Positions 12,801 through 24,680 of a stretch of DNA of 64,000 bases are shown one piece after another. Every line of letters begins with the position of its first letter. The stretch's first letter is position 1. The stretch covers positions 623,048 to 687,047 of the forward strand of contig QEOQ01000041.1 of assembly GCA_010279815.1 (NCBI GenBank), read 5' to 3'. The notes beneath the pieces were generated by a model, which did not search any database, was not told where the DNA came from, and worked only from the letters and a program-made list of their open reading frames with translations. The position numbers and the translations under genes were made by a program. The stretch comes from Brachionus plicatilis (Eukaryota > Rotifera > Eurotatoria > Ploima > Brachionidae).

Positions 12801-15800
12801 GAAATTAAATTCGAACTTAACTTAAATTTAAAAATCAACTTGAATTTTAGATAAATTCAACTAATAATTTAAAAGTTTTAAAATTTGAATAGAATATTTG
12901 AAAAATTAAGTATTTTAAAATTTAGTTTTTTGTACTCTTGTAGCTTTGGTTAAATCAGAACAGCTATTTTTTGATACCTGGTAAGATGGATATTGTAATC
13001 CAGAAAATATTAGAATGTTAGAAGAGTTGTGTTGACTGGTGAAAATCTGGCACACTTTAAGTATCCAAATCGAATTGAAATTCAATTTATTCAATGAATT
13101 CTTTTTAATTAAATTTTTTTTGATCAATTATTTTTTTGATCAATTTTTATTTTCAAATATTTAATTGAATATTTATTATTTTCATTTTTTGATTCGAAAA
13201 TTATATATTTTCAAATTTTAATTCGAAAATTTTAGAGATTCAATTTTTAATTTAAAACAAATTAATTTTCAAGTTTATTATTCAAAAATATTTATATTCA
13301 AAAATTAAATTCAAATCTAATTTTCGTTTGAAATGCTACGTATTCGAATATCGGTTCGAATATGCATATTCGATTTCATCACTATATAATAGCTAATATC
13401 AGCTGATATGAGTAAAGTTTAAAAAAATGATATTAAATTATATCAGATGATATGATGTGACAAGTTAATTTCCGACACTGTATATTAAAAAATATATATA
13501 AATAGGAACAAAAATTTTAAATTTAATTAAGAACTAAAGAAAAAAATAAATATTTATAAATGAGACCTAGTCCAGCATTTAAATATAAAAAAATTTCATA
13601 ATTTCTAGATAAAATTCTCGATTCTTCTTAATTTCAGAACAACATAAATCGTATCTTAAAATATAGTTTTATTTAAAAAGGCTTTTTGTCTTTATCATTA
13701 AAACTTCTTTTACCTTCTAAAAGTAAAAATAAAATGATAAAATAAATATTAAAGTGTAAATAAATTCTATACTATTCGCTAGATTATCTAAGATATTTTT
13801 TAGCACTTAATTTAGCTACTGTTTTATGATAAAAAATTTTTAATTATTTTATCTTTTTTATTGTATTTTTGCTAGTGCTAAAATAAATTTAGTTAAAACA
13901 TAATAAATTTTAATATATAATTGAGCCGATAAATGTTCTGTAAAGGCTAATTCGCTTACATAGTATACAATTTTGGTTATATTGAGTTTACTATTGAATT
14001 TCTGTTTTTTCTTCCATTTACTTCGCAAAGTAGCCTTTAAAGAAGAGATCCATGAACTCATTTAAATAAAAACTTTGAATTCTCTTTTTTATTGAAAATT
14101 GTAAAACAATATTTATTTGAAGGAGTCTTAATCTTCCATTTGCAGAACAAGAGTTTGATTTATTAAGTATTTATTTCAGTTTAAATTAAAGTTTAATTTA
14201 CACTTTCTTCCCAAAGATAGAAAAATTTATTGAGCAGTGAGTATCTTTTGATAAAAAGACCAGCTTTAAAAAGACCATTTTTTTAAAAGTAGTGAAAAAT
14301 CACGGAACATGTTAGAAAAAGCGTTCAAGCAATTAAACATGACTTTTTAAGCCTTTTTATGCAAAATTTTTTAAAAATCCATCAAAAAATAAGTAATAAT
14401 GTTTTTCAAGTGACAATTTAGCTTGCTTCAATTTTATCACGAATTCTTTTTCAAAATATTATTAACCTTTTTCTGGTAAAACTTTTATGAAATAATTTTA
14501 AAATTTTATTAAGGAATAATTGTTTTAGCACACGCAAAAAACGTTTCAACACACCCTTAAAATCTAACAAACACACTCACTTAATAACACCTCTAAACCT
14601 CTGTTCTGCACACTCAAAAAATTTTTTTACTCTTATTCAAAGTCAAAATGACACACTTTTCAAGAGTATGAAAAACACTCTTTAAAAATTTGAAAAAATT
14701 TGAAATTTTCAGTTTTATTTTTGTTAAAAAAAAACAACCAAAAAAAATTTTTTTGAATTAAAATTTTAAAAATTGAAACTAAAATTAATAATAAAACTAA
14801 ATTTTGATTTCTTTATCAATTTTATTAGATAATTAAAAGTCTGAACAACACAATATAAAAAGTGTGTTAAAAAGTTTTCTATGAATTTTTCTGAAGTTAC
14901 TAAAAATCGATAAAAAAGCTGTGTAGAACAATGTTAAGGATGTTTTTAAGTATAGTGTGTTTGTTAGATTTTAAGGATGTGCTGAAACGATTTTTTCGTG
15001 TGCTGGTTAGGTAGACCCATTTTATTAATTTTAATGAAATAAAAAATATGTATGATCTGGCTAATGGCGAGAAACATTAATATTTTTATATTGCATTATT
15101 TTCCAGAAATTTTATTTTGGTGAAACATAAACCAACAAAATTTTGTGAAGAGTTTAGTTGACCAGAAGAAAAGCTTTAGTCTCCAACTTGATATTAGTAT
15201 TGTGGTCATAAGTTATGTTTTTTATGTTAAGCAAGATTTTTATATATTTATTAAGATTATTATTATAAAAAGATTAATATTTTAGGTAAATTTTAAATTT
15301 TTTACTTTTGATAAAAATTTTTCAAATTAACTTAAATCAATTTTTGCTTTATTAAAAATTGAATGTGAAATGTTTTTAAATAAGTGCAACAATCGGTCAA
15401 CCGGAAAGGTTTCATCAATGGCTAATAAATTTAGAACGTTCCAAATCTCCAGCATTTACGACAAAGAGAAAAGTTCGATTGATCCACTACAAAGAAAGTC
15501 ATAGCGATGTCAAAAGGTTTTTATTTACAAATAAAGATCTAAGAAAAATAAATCCACTGGGTTGCATTTGCTATTCGAATTTAGTCAAATATTTTGATTT
15601 GCCCGGTGACATAAATTTGCTTCCAAGTGAAATTCTAGACTTATATGATGAACTAGAAAAGACCAGGACAATAGATGTCACAGGCTTAAATCCAGACAAT
15701 AACAATATATTAAAAAAAAATTTAAATTTTTCTTTACTTTTAACTCGAAACAGTGTTAAAGAATATGGCAACATTTTAAAGCAAAAATTGGTCGAATACG

Positions 15801-18800
15801 TTTTGGAACATAAGAAAAAATGTTTTTTTGATAATTTCAAGATTAAATTTCAAGAAAAAGAACTTTATCCAAGCTACACAATTATTGAAGAAAGGAATCG
15901 TTCTTTTAAAGAAATGATTTTGAAAATGTTCGAAAGAGACATGTTGCCGGCAATAGTATTCTGCAATAACAGAATTCTGTGCCAAGAAATGGCTAATTAT
16001 TTGGCAAATAACGACATAAATTTCAATCCTGATTATGAAGATCATAAGGTAGATTTACTTATTGATGAGCTTGCAAAAGACAAGCAAATCGATGCACAAT
16101 TTTTGAACTTAATTGAGCATGGTATTGGCTGGCATCATAGTGGAATGTCACCGAATTTAAAATCAATAGTAGAAGCTCTTTTTAGAGTAGGAAAACTAAG
16201 AGTTGTTTTTGCCACAGCTACTTTGGCTCTAGGAATCCACATGCCTTGTAAATCAGTGGTGTTTATGGATGATCAAATATATTTGGACTCATTTCAGTAT
16301 CGGCAAGCTTATGGACGAGCTGGTCGTCGCGGATATGACCAGGTCGGATATGTTGTCTTTTTCGATATACCTCATAGCAAGATTAACAGACTAATGGGCT
16401 CTTACATTCCAGAATTAAGACCCCATTTTCCACTCTCTGTCACTTTTACAATGCAATTATTTGATTGTGTGCTGAAGAGTAAAAATAGAGTCAATTTAAG
16501 TATCGATTGTGTGCTGTTTAAGTCATACTGGAATTTTACCTACTCTCGACTCAACCAAGTTGGATATTATGCTATTTTTAGTCTTAATTTTCTTTTTGAT
16601 CTAAAACTCTTGAACGAAAAAGGAAAATTCTCGACATTTGCAAATATTTTGGAACGAATTCATTATCATGAGCCGTCAAATTTATTATTTTATTTCATGA
16701 TGGTAAACAATTTATTTCATGATTTAATTTCAAAAAACTCTGGTCTAAATGAATCGAAAAAGATGGAAAAGATAATGACTATTATGTGTTATTTATTCAA
16801 TCGCATTTCGTTTAGCAGTCCCAAAAAGAAAATTGCATTGCCTAAGCTGGACAAAAAAGTAAGCATTAATTTGACCATGATAGTGATGCAAAGCAATTTA
16901 TTTAAATTTATGAGATTTATTTTTGCTGACTTTATGTCAGGCTATTTCAAAGAGCAAGTAAAAATATGGCAATATTTTTTATGTTCAAATACTAAGATCA
17001 GTTCAATATTGATGAATTTAATAAAAAAAAAAAAGAGGATTAATGATTTTAAAGTACAACTAGGAACCCATGGTATTACCTTAAGTTTTTAGCAATTATT
17101 AGACCTTTTGGTAGTTTTATGTTAGGTGCTTTTTTACAGCTCATAATTTAATGGATACTTGAGGACCCATTTCTTTGGTAACGGTGTGGACAATGATGTG
17201 GGCTTAATTTTGTGATAAGAAATTTCGAGCATTTGTATTTAGCATCATAATTTTAATTCTAAGTGAATAGCTTACTCCTATCTTTTGTAGTATCATAAAA
17301 ATCTATTGTTAATGGTAAAACCTACCATAATTCCTTGCGAATTACTCCGAGGTACTGAATAACATTAAGCCTAAGATACCTAGGACTCGACCACATTTTT
17401 TTTAATTTCATTTTCACTTTAACCCCATGGCTTATAAAAAAAACTAAAAACAGACCTTATAATTTCAACTATTATGTCAGTGTGCTTTATTTTAATTTAT
17501 CATATAGTCTCATAGGATGAAAAAATTGAAAATGATATTATTATTATTATTATTATTATTTATTGATTTAAGCCTCAAAGGCAAAATAAAAAAAAGTTAA
17601 GTTCTTCGAATTCTACAAAATTTGAAAATAAAAATAAGCAATTCACAAATTAGAAATAATTATATATAATTTAAATTATCCAAAAAAAAAATAAAAAAAT
17701 TTACAATTATGTAAAGAAATCTACTTTTAGTAAGTCGTTTAAAATTTTAAATAAATATAAAAAATTTGTTATAAGCTTATACTATATAAATTTTTTCAAA
17801 TTTTAATCCATGTCAAAAAATGCTTTATAATATATTTTAGATTCCATTTTCTTTCTTTTAATTTTTTGTATGATTTTAGAAATCACAATACTTGAATCCC
17901 AATCTATAGTTACCAATTTTTTAAGTTAAGTCCACTAAATAAAAATTTTATTAACTTATTAACTCAACCATTTTACACCAAAACCACGTGGGGTAGTTTG
18001 CAAGGTTTTACGGAATTTACAAAGAAATTTCACATTCTAAAATGACAATGTCTGTTAATGTTTTTTTATTAATAAAGTTTGAAATTTTTTGAACGATCAA
18101 TTTTCAGAAATAAATATTCCCTTTAATATTAACCCTTAAGAATTTTTATATTCTTTTAAGGAATTCTTCAAATCATATATTTATTTATTTGTTTTCTTAC
18201 CGAGATAAAGCTATTTCAGAATAAAATATTAAAAAAAATCAAAATAAAGTTTAATTTATTTATTTTTGTAAGTGAAATAAATAAAAATAAGCAATTAATT
18301 AATGATTGTATCAAATTTTTGTTTTCAAGTTAATAATTACCATCAGTTAATTGACCGTGGAATTTTTTTTCTTTATAGTTAGCTTACTTTTTCACAACAT
18401 TTTAACGATTGGGTCCATTGAAAAAAAATCGCTGTATTTTTAAATATTGAGATTTTACCATATTCATAAATGATCTCAAGCAGATTCCATTCATTTATGC
18501 AGCAGTCATTTAAAGCTGGTTACAATATTATTATGAAGCTTATTCCATATTGGTACTTTTCGATTACTCAAAATGACTTAACTTTTACAAATGGTAATTT
18601 TCAGCCATTTAAGTGCAGTTTTATATATTATCCAAAAACACTTTTTATTATCTTCAGCATTTAATTGGCTTCAGTCACTGCCAAGTTGGTTAAATCACTT
18701 AAAATTTCCTTAGATTAATATTCATTACGATTAGTTCCAGAGTTGTTTAAAAGTCAAAAGTTTTAAGTCAAGTCCAAGTCAGGACTTAAATTTCTTTTTA

Positions 18801-21090
18801 AGTCAGACTTGAAGTCTAATTTTAGTGACTTTGACTTTAACTAGCCAAAATAACTACCTAGAACGGCTAAAATTCATGTGGCCGTGATCATGACTGATTA
18901 ATGGTTTTTTGCTGTTCCAGGTAGTTATTTTGGCTAGTTAAAGTCAAAGTCACTAAAAAAAGGTAAAAAAAAATTTAAGGTAAAAGGTAAAATTCATTAA
19001 AAAAAGTCCGAGCATGGACTTGAAAAAATAAAAAGTCCTGACTTGGACTTAACTTAAGATTTGTGACTTTTAAACAACTCTGATTAGCTCTTCTTCCCGC
19101 TGATTCGATCAGCGTTCTAACAAAATTATTTCATATTGTAGTTGATTTTAATTTTGATCAGTTTGACTCGGTTCAAATATTTTAGTCAAAGTATATTAGT
19201 ATCTTGATATTAAACTTTTCATTTTCTGGTAAATTATTTATATACAAAGCAGAAAGAATCGTCACTAGAGCGGAACCTTGAGGTATATTCAACATATTCA
19301 TCCAAACGACTTTTTCTTTCCTTTATGTGGTAACTTTTTTTTCATTTCGATTTTATTCTGAGATTGTTTTATTCAAAAGGCCTAGAATCAGATTCTAAAA
19401 ATTAAATTATTTGATTCTATTTAATTCAACCAAATTTAAGCTTTCAATCTTTGGCCTTTTTGAGACATAAATTTAAAGAAAATCTAAATAAAAAAATAAG
19501 CTACCATTAGAAGAAATCATTTATCCATGAATACAAATTTGAATCCAAAAATAAGTTTTAAATGAAAAAAAAATAAAAAATAAAACTGCTTAAATTTTTA
19601 TTTTTTAAGTCTTAACAAACAAATCATTAATTATAAGGCTATATTCATTGCATTTATTCTCGATCTTTTTCACTAAATGAAAATTTTTTTAATTTTTCAT
19701 TATAAAAAAATAAAATCTAATTACTTAAATCTCCCATTAGACAGCTAAACCAATGTTTTCGGGAAACAAAAATTACAATTTGATCGAATGTTCCATATTG
19801 AATATGAAGGAGAGACTACAATCTGATATTAGAATCAGATGAAGAAGAATAACCAATGGGTTATTCGACTATAGTAGTATCATTAGCCGCCAATTGCTGG
19901 GATCTGAATTTGTCAAACTTGTCTTTGAATGCATTTGTTGATTTTGCAGAAACTATAGTGTCCGGAAGCTCGTTCCATAACGAAGCTACTCTGTTCGTGA
20001 AGAAGTTTTCTCTAGGTTTTGACAAGCAAAGTTGCTTCCTGAGTCTTGGTTTTTTACGTAGATTCATCGATGAGTGATTGATTTTAGGAGTTTGGCTTGA
20101 ATCTGCGAAGGCATGCAGGTGAACAGTGCTCTGTTTACTGACAATTTTGAATAGTTGGATTGCATATTCAATCTATTAAATTGGAGGAATTTTATTTAAG
20201 AATCTGGATGAGATAAAAATTGATTTAAAACACTAAATTGAAAACAGAATTTGATTTTTTCAATTAAAATGATTTGAATTATTTTTTTATTTTAAAATTT
20301 ATTTGTTTTTCTAACATCTAAAAATATTCTGGACATTAATAACTTTATACAGAAAAAACTAGCTAAGATCTTAAATAAAAGTCTAATTTTTAATTTTTTT
20401 ACTATTTAAATTTTTAAATATTTAAATATTTAAATTTTTTACTACTAAATGAATTAATTTGATTTTTTTAAGGTATTGAAAGTAATAAATAATTACAATG
20501 ATCATGTAATCAAAAATTTTACGCAGTTTTTTACATATTTGTGCAAAATGCTTGTAAAAAAAAATCCGGAATCCTCCAAAATGCTTTCAATTAGTAATTT
20601 GTCGTTTCAAAGCCAGGCAAATAGACCAACACTGACCAATTTTTTTAAAAAATGGACTTATGAAACAAACCTCACATCACCTTTTGCAGGCTTATCAGGA
20701 CTCAAAGACAATGGTGTTCTAATGAACAATAAATATTTTTACTTAAACGTTATTTCAGATTTGCATATAGATAGCAAAGTGTTGCCAGTTTTTTGTGTGG
20801 AAAACAATTTGAGCAATTATGCTTTGAAATTTCTTTTGTGTAAAGATATTGAATCTTGCATAAATGAGTTGATTTCAAAAACTTACGATCACTTTATTGG
20901 TGATCTTTTCAATTACCTGAAGGACTTTCGAGTTATTTTTAAAAACATAAACAAAACATTGGAAATGTCAACCCCTTCTAGTGATCCAGTTTATTTGATT
21001 TTTAAAAATATGGAATCGATTTTTTGCCATAAATACGACCAGGCAATTGAAATAATGGTTAATTCAAATCGAAGTTCGATGGAAGAATAA
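9814..21090 (+). CDS. DDX60: DDX60-like Ski2-type DExD/H-box helicase
   Basis: Three exons, 9814-12425, 15385-16858 and 20473-21090, give 1567 aa (human DDX60 is about 1700). The N-terminus has the PIN-like segment typical of the family (VILIDGISLI, FIVFFEDL, residues about 35-100). Helicase motifs follow: Walker A APTSSGKT (about 738-745), SPTKALANQ, DEIH at about 842 (motif II), SATIG split exactly by intron 1, and motif VI GRAGRRG (about 1181). FFDIPHSKI, the HYHEPSNL element and the late LSGLKDNGV segment also match DDX60. In vertebrates DDX60 is an interferon-induced cytoplasmic RNA helicase linked to viral RNA sensing and decay. The donor at 16859 (GTAAGC) was chosen because it removes a poorly matching 78-codon tail and restores the alignment. 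Introns are 2959 and 3614 bp and full of transposon remnants. AATAAA lies at 21285. Confidence 0.92.
12505..13480. mobile_element. Tc1/mariner-type MITE with TA target duplication (host of a nested element)
   Basis: Both ends carry CAGTG(C/T)CGGAA(G/A)TTAACTTGTCACATCAT as inverted repeats, followed by degenerate GATATCA-type repeats, and are flanked by TA (12503-12504 and 13481-13482). No transposase is present. Removing the nested element at 12653-13384 leaves a short element of about 240 bp. It lies in the first intron of the DDX60-like gene. Confidence 0.82.
12653..13384. mobile_element. hAT-type non-autonomous element nested inside the mariner-like MITE
   Basis: Ends are TAGTGATGAAATCGAAT and its reverse complement. 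They are flanked by GATAATAG (12645-12652) and TATAATAG (13385-13392), an 8-base duplication with one mismatch as expected for hAT. The interior is Phe/Lys-rich AT DNA without transposase. A related shorter copy sits at 46083-46349, sharing the block GGACACAAATTGAAA. Confidence 0.78.
14526..15005. mobile_element. Non-autonomous element with about 50-bp terminal inverted repeats
   Basis: The left arm AGCACACGCAAAAAACGTTT..., running through CTTAAAATCTAACAAACACACT, is mirrored at 14955-15005. The interior has CACAC/GTGTG-rich stretches and no coding frame. No convincing target duplication was found. It sits in intron 1 of the DDX60-like gene. Confidence 0.7.
17534..17562. repeat. ATT trinucleotide microsatellite
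   Basis: About nine consecutive ATT units inside the second intron of the DDX60-like gene. Confidence 0.9.
18738..19082. mobile_element. hAT-type MITE with 8-bp target duplication
   Basis: Ends are CAGAGTTGTTTAAAAGTCA and its reverse complement. They are flanked by ATTAGTTC (18730-18737) and ATTAGCTC (19083-19090), one mismatch. The arms consist of repeated AAGTC/GACTT motifs and a second internal inverted pair (TAGCCAAAATAACTACCT). A lone right end of the same family is at 33983-34002, and GACTT-rich scraps occur at 28902-28950, 42425-42460, 42638-42712 and 58853-58884. Confidence 0.82.
19850..20180 (-). mobile_element. 3' tail of a non-LTR (jockey/CR1-type) retrotransposon, decayed
   Basis: The minus strand encodes KPRENFFTNRVASLWNELPD followed by SAKSTNAFKDKFDKF (19861-20067). 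This is the characteristic extreme C-terminus of LINE ORF2 proteins (FFxxRxxxxWNxLPxxVV...SxxxFKxxLD). Upstream residues continue across a stop to about 20180. The catalytic reverse-transcriptase core is absent, so this is a 5'-truncated dead copy. Confidence 0.75.
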
Positions 21091-21650
21091 TTAAACACCA
21101 ACTCGATTGATTTAACAAACAATTCATTTTTTTTGATGTTTATTTAATTTGATTTTCATTTTATTTAAAAGAAAATGACAATTCATTTTTTTTGAAAAGT
21201 TCTTTTTTAAAGTAATGCTTCATTTATTTTTGTTTTAGTGGCAGAGAACTTTGTCAAATTTTAAGCAAAGATACTTCGTTTAGGAATAAAACCTACACGA
21301 TTTCAATAAATTTAATTTTATAGTTAGAAAATAAAACTTTTTATTTATAAACATTAACTAGTTTAATTAACGAAATTGAATAATTAGTAGCTATTAATTG
21401 TCGTTATACACATTTGATGTGCTCAAGAGTTTTAAAAATAATAACTAGTTTCCAAACATTGGAAAAATAATAAGTGATGCAAGGCAAGAATTCAAGATAA
21501 ATAGAAGACCTGAAAAATTGTTATATTCAATATATAAAATAGAGAAATTAAATTAAAAAAAAAAATTCTCACAAAATTTAGAGATGATAAATCAATATTT
21601 ATTTTCTATTTTCTTTCTTTGATCTTATAATAAAAATGTTTTATTTTAGA

Positions 21651-22138
21651 ATGCCAGGAAATTCAATAAGACCACAGCAACCACGAGGAAGCAGATTGAT
21701 AATGCTTTTTTCGGACAACTTATCAAATATTCATAGTATTTATGAGTACAATGGCATGTATATAATGATTTATGACCCGATGACACCAGTGAGAAGTTGC
21801 TCTGGAAAATACTCGGGGTATTTATTGCAAAGAAAAAACTTGAGATAGCTAACTAAGAAATTTTTTTTTATTATAGTGGTGCTCCTTTTTTGAAGGAAAT
21901 CAATGAAGAGGAATATCAAGAACTTAAAATTGAATTCGACAATTTGGCCAAAAAGAAAGAAAATCATACATTTGACAGGAGTCGACCCACTGGTCTTTTC
22001 ACAAGCCGCAATGACAAATTTATTGTCAGATATGGTTATTATGATGAATTTGAAAATTTATTGAAAAAGCATCAAGATGAAATAGACTCAAGTGGAGATG
22101 AACAAGGAGCCGGTGAAATGGTTGAATATTTAAGTTAA
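21651..22138 (+). CDS. Small unrecognised protein, 142 aa, two exons
   Basis: Exons 21651-21817 and 21877-22138 join in phase 2 over a 59-bp GT-AG intron to give 142 aa. The N-terminal half contains MLFSDNLSNIHSIYEYNG and YIMIYDPMTPVRSCSG. The C-terminal half is charged, probably helical, with EINEEEYQELKIEFDNLAKK and a distinctive TGLFTSRNDKFIVRYGYY segment, ending in an acidic tail. There is no signal peptide or membrane helix. The ATG is only two bases after a TTTTAG acceptor. AATAAA follows at 22250. It lies 560 bp downstream of the DDX60-like gene on the same strand. I do not recognise the family; codon content, consistent splice phase and flanking signals argue that it is real. Confidence 0.62.
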
Positions 22139-24168
22139 ATTGTTTGTATTATTTAAATGAACTGTATGAATTGTAGAATAGACCACGAATGCCTAACGAT
22201 ATTTTAACTTTTTTATTTAAATCAATTTTTTGTTTAGTATATATTATAAAATAAATGAATTCCATAATTTTGATTTTTTATAAAATAATTTTTTTTTTAA
22301 TTATTTATTTCTTATTTTAAATTTTTTGTAATTAAAACTTCTTAATTTTGAAACAGAGTAGAATTTATGATTCAAGCTGTGACTAATTAATAAGTCACTG
22401 TATCACATAACATAACATTTGATAAAAAGATCTGACCACTTCATTGGCGATCATGATTGATCACATTCAAAATTTGACCATTTTGATGTTAAACTTTTAC
22501 GATCACAAATATAAAGAAAAAAATCAGTATATTATTTAAAAAATTATGTAATCACATTTAAAATTTTAAAATGTAAATTTACCTGTGTTTTTTCGAACAA
22601 AATAAAAAGCTTAAAAATAAGTTAATATCAAAAGTTAGCAAAATTACATTTTACTTGAAAAAATTACAGGGCATATTGTTTTCAAAAATTTTTTAAAATT
22701 TTTGAATTAATAAAATTTGAACACAAAAACGATGAATGCTTTAAGTGTGATCACATTTATTCTTAAAATTAAAATTAATTTATTTTCATAACTATGATTA
22801 TTTATGATAAAATTAAAAATCAAAATAAAATTTTCTATATACCATGACAATTGATTTTTTTTCTAAATTAAAATTTCTACTAAAAAAATAAAATATTGGT
22901 TGCTTTTAAATACAAAAATTGATCGGATTTTACTGCCAGACTATACAGTCGAGATGAATTGTATCAATAAACTGAAACTTTAATTTTAAATTTAGAAGAT
23001 TTGACATCAAAATTAATTAGATTATCATTTTTTTCATCATCCAATTTGGGCTGGTTTAGCCTTTTTAAAATCGGTTTTGTATTAGGAATCGATTTTAAAC
23101 TTCGAACCGGTTCTTTACCGGTTTCATAATACCCCTTTAAAGGGACATTGAAAATAATTTTATCATTTTTTCATGTTGATATTTTTAAAATTTTTATGAA
23201 ATTTCTCAGAGAAATTTTTATAACGAAAAAATTTGGGAAATTTTCTTTTCAGTTTTTTGAAATTTTGTACATTAAATGTAAAAATATTGTTACAAATTTA
23301 AACTTGGTAAAGATTGACTAATAAATAATTGGCTTTGAGTAGCTAAAGGGTATTCTTAACATTGAAATTAAATTTATAGCTTCTTTTTTATCTAATAAAA
23401 CAGATTTTTTGAAAATTTTCGTTCTAGTTGATACTTAAAATTTAGGCTTGAATTTTAAATTTTGAATTTTTTTAAGTTAATGGAAAGTAAGATTTAAGTT
23501 AATCGAAAAAAAATTTGAAATATACTTTTAGTTGAATTTCTTCAAAATTCAAATGATAATAAATTCAATAAGAAAAGCGGTTTTAGAAATGGCTTTATTT
23601 TAAAACCGGTTCTTTCCAAATCCGTTTTCTAACTGGTTTTACCAAACCGTTCTACCAGGCCTTCATCCAAGAGGTGCTTTTTGAAATAAATAATAATAAA
23701 AATCAAAAAATTTCTTTTCTAAATGATTTATACTAAACTTAATTAAATTATTTGCTTGCTGTGAAAAAATTTACTCTGCAAAGAAAATTTTCACCTTGCT
23801 TTTATTTGCCTTGCTATGAAAAGTTCTAATGCCTTGAAAAATAATTATTAGTTCTTACTTAAGATCTTGATCTTTTCTAAATTCTTTTCGGTTCTATTCT
23901 AATTTGTTTTCGCGTAAAAAACTTTTTGAAAATAAGCCAAGAACTGCTTTATTAGATAATAAACTTTTTTAGATTCTTGTTATTAAAAATGAGATAGGTA
24001 GAACCAAAAATATAAAAGATAAAAAACATAAATAAAGAAAAAAATAACATAAAGCAAAATTTTGATTCAACTAATGAAAAAAAAAATATAATTAATTTTA
24101 TAAAAAGATAAAAAACATAAATTCAAATCCAAATTTTCAATTTTTTTTTTATTAGCAGAATTAATCTT
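22139..24168. other. Non-coding AT-rich spacer with a degenerate inverted repeat
   Basis: No exon is recognised. Around 23050-23130 and 23575-23665 lie facing segments rich in AACCGGTTCTTTA-type motifs (left GGGCTGGTTTAGCC, right CCAGGCC and ACCAAACCGTTCT). They look like the worn ends of a transposon, too degenerate to fix boundaries. Confidence 0.4.
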
Positions 24169-24262
24169 ATGTATACTAAAATAACGATATTAAATTTTCC
24201 TTTCGATATGCATGAATACAATGCGTCAATAGACGATTTAACTTTTTCACGTCAATTTACAG
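24169..24262 (+). other. Candidate orphan first exon
   Basis: After a pyrimidine run and ATTAGCAG acceptor, an ATG at 24169 opens a 31-codon frame (MYTKITILNFPFDMHEYNAS then IDDLTFSRQFT) ending exactly at a CAG|GTATTT donor. Amino-acid usage is less AT-biased than chance frames here. No following exon was found before the TIMELESS gene 3' end, so this is weak. Confidence 0.2.
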
Positions 24263-24680
24263 GTATTTTATCATAATTTTTCAAAAATTTTATTAGTTGA
24301 AAAAAAAATAAAAACTACTTTTTTCTCTCTTTATTTAAGCTGAATTTATAAAATTAATTCTATGTTTTTTCTTCTTTTTTATGTTTTTATTTACTTCATC
24401 CATTAAAAAAAAAATTTGATCATAAATATTTGAAGATAAGTTTTTTTATTTAATAATTAAGTGACAATAAAATTAGAAAAATCGATTTTTAAATCTTGGA
24501 TTTTTTCTCAAAGATTTTAATTAACACATTTTAAAATCGCTTTCGGCTTATTAAATTTAATCAAACCAAAACCTAACTAACAATACAACTAAATTACATG
24601 ACTTTTTTTATTCATTAATATTAGCTTTAAAAAAATATATAAAACATCTTAAATTAAAATAGATCTCAAACTAATTAAAA

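Larger units (their letters stand above)
16859..20472. other. Second giant intron of the DDX60-like gene
   Basis: The first 234 bases remain open in the preceding frame to a stop at 17090-17092, so an alternative C-terminus by intron retention is possible. The rest holds an ATT microsatellite, a hAT-type MITE and a LINE tail, listed separately. The plus-strand open frame at 18470-18664 has no recognisable content. Confidence 0.6.

Noticed and set aside
18470..18664. 64-codon plus-strand open frame in DDX60 intron 2
   Set aside because: No similarity to the DDX60 family at this position, and inclusion would break the clean exon 2 to exon 3 junction.
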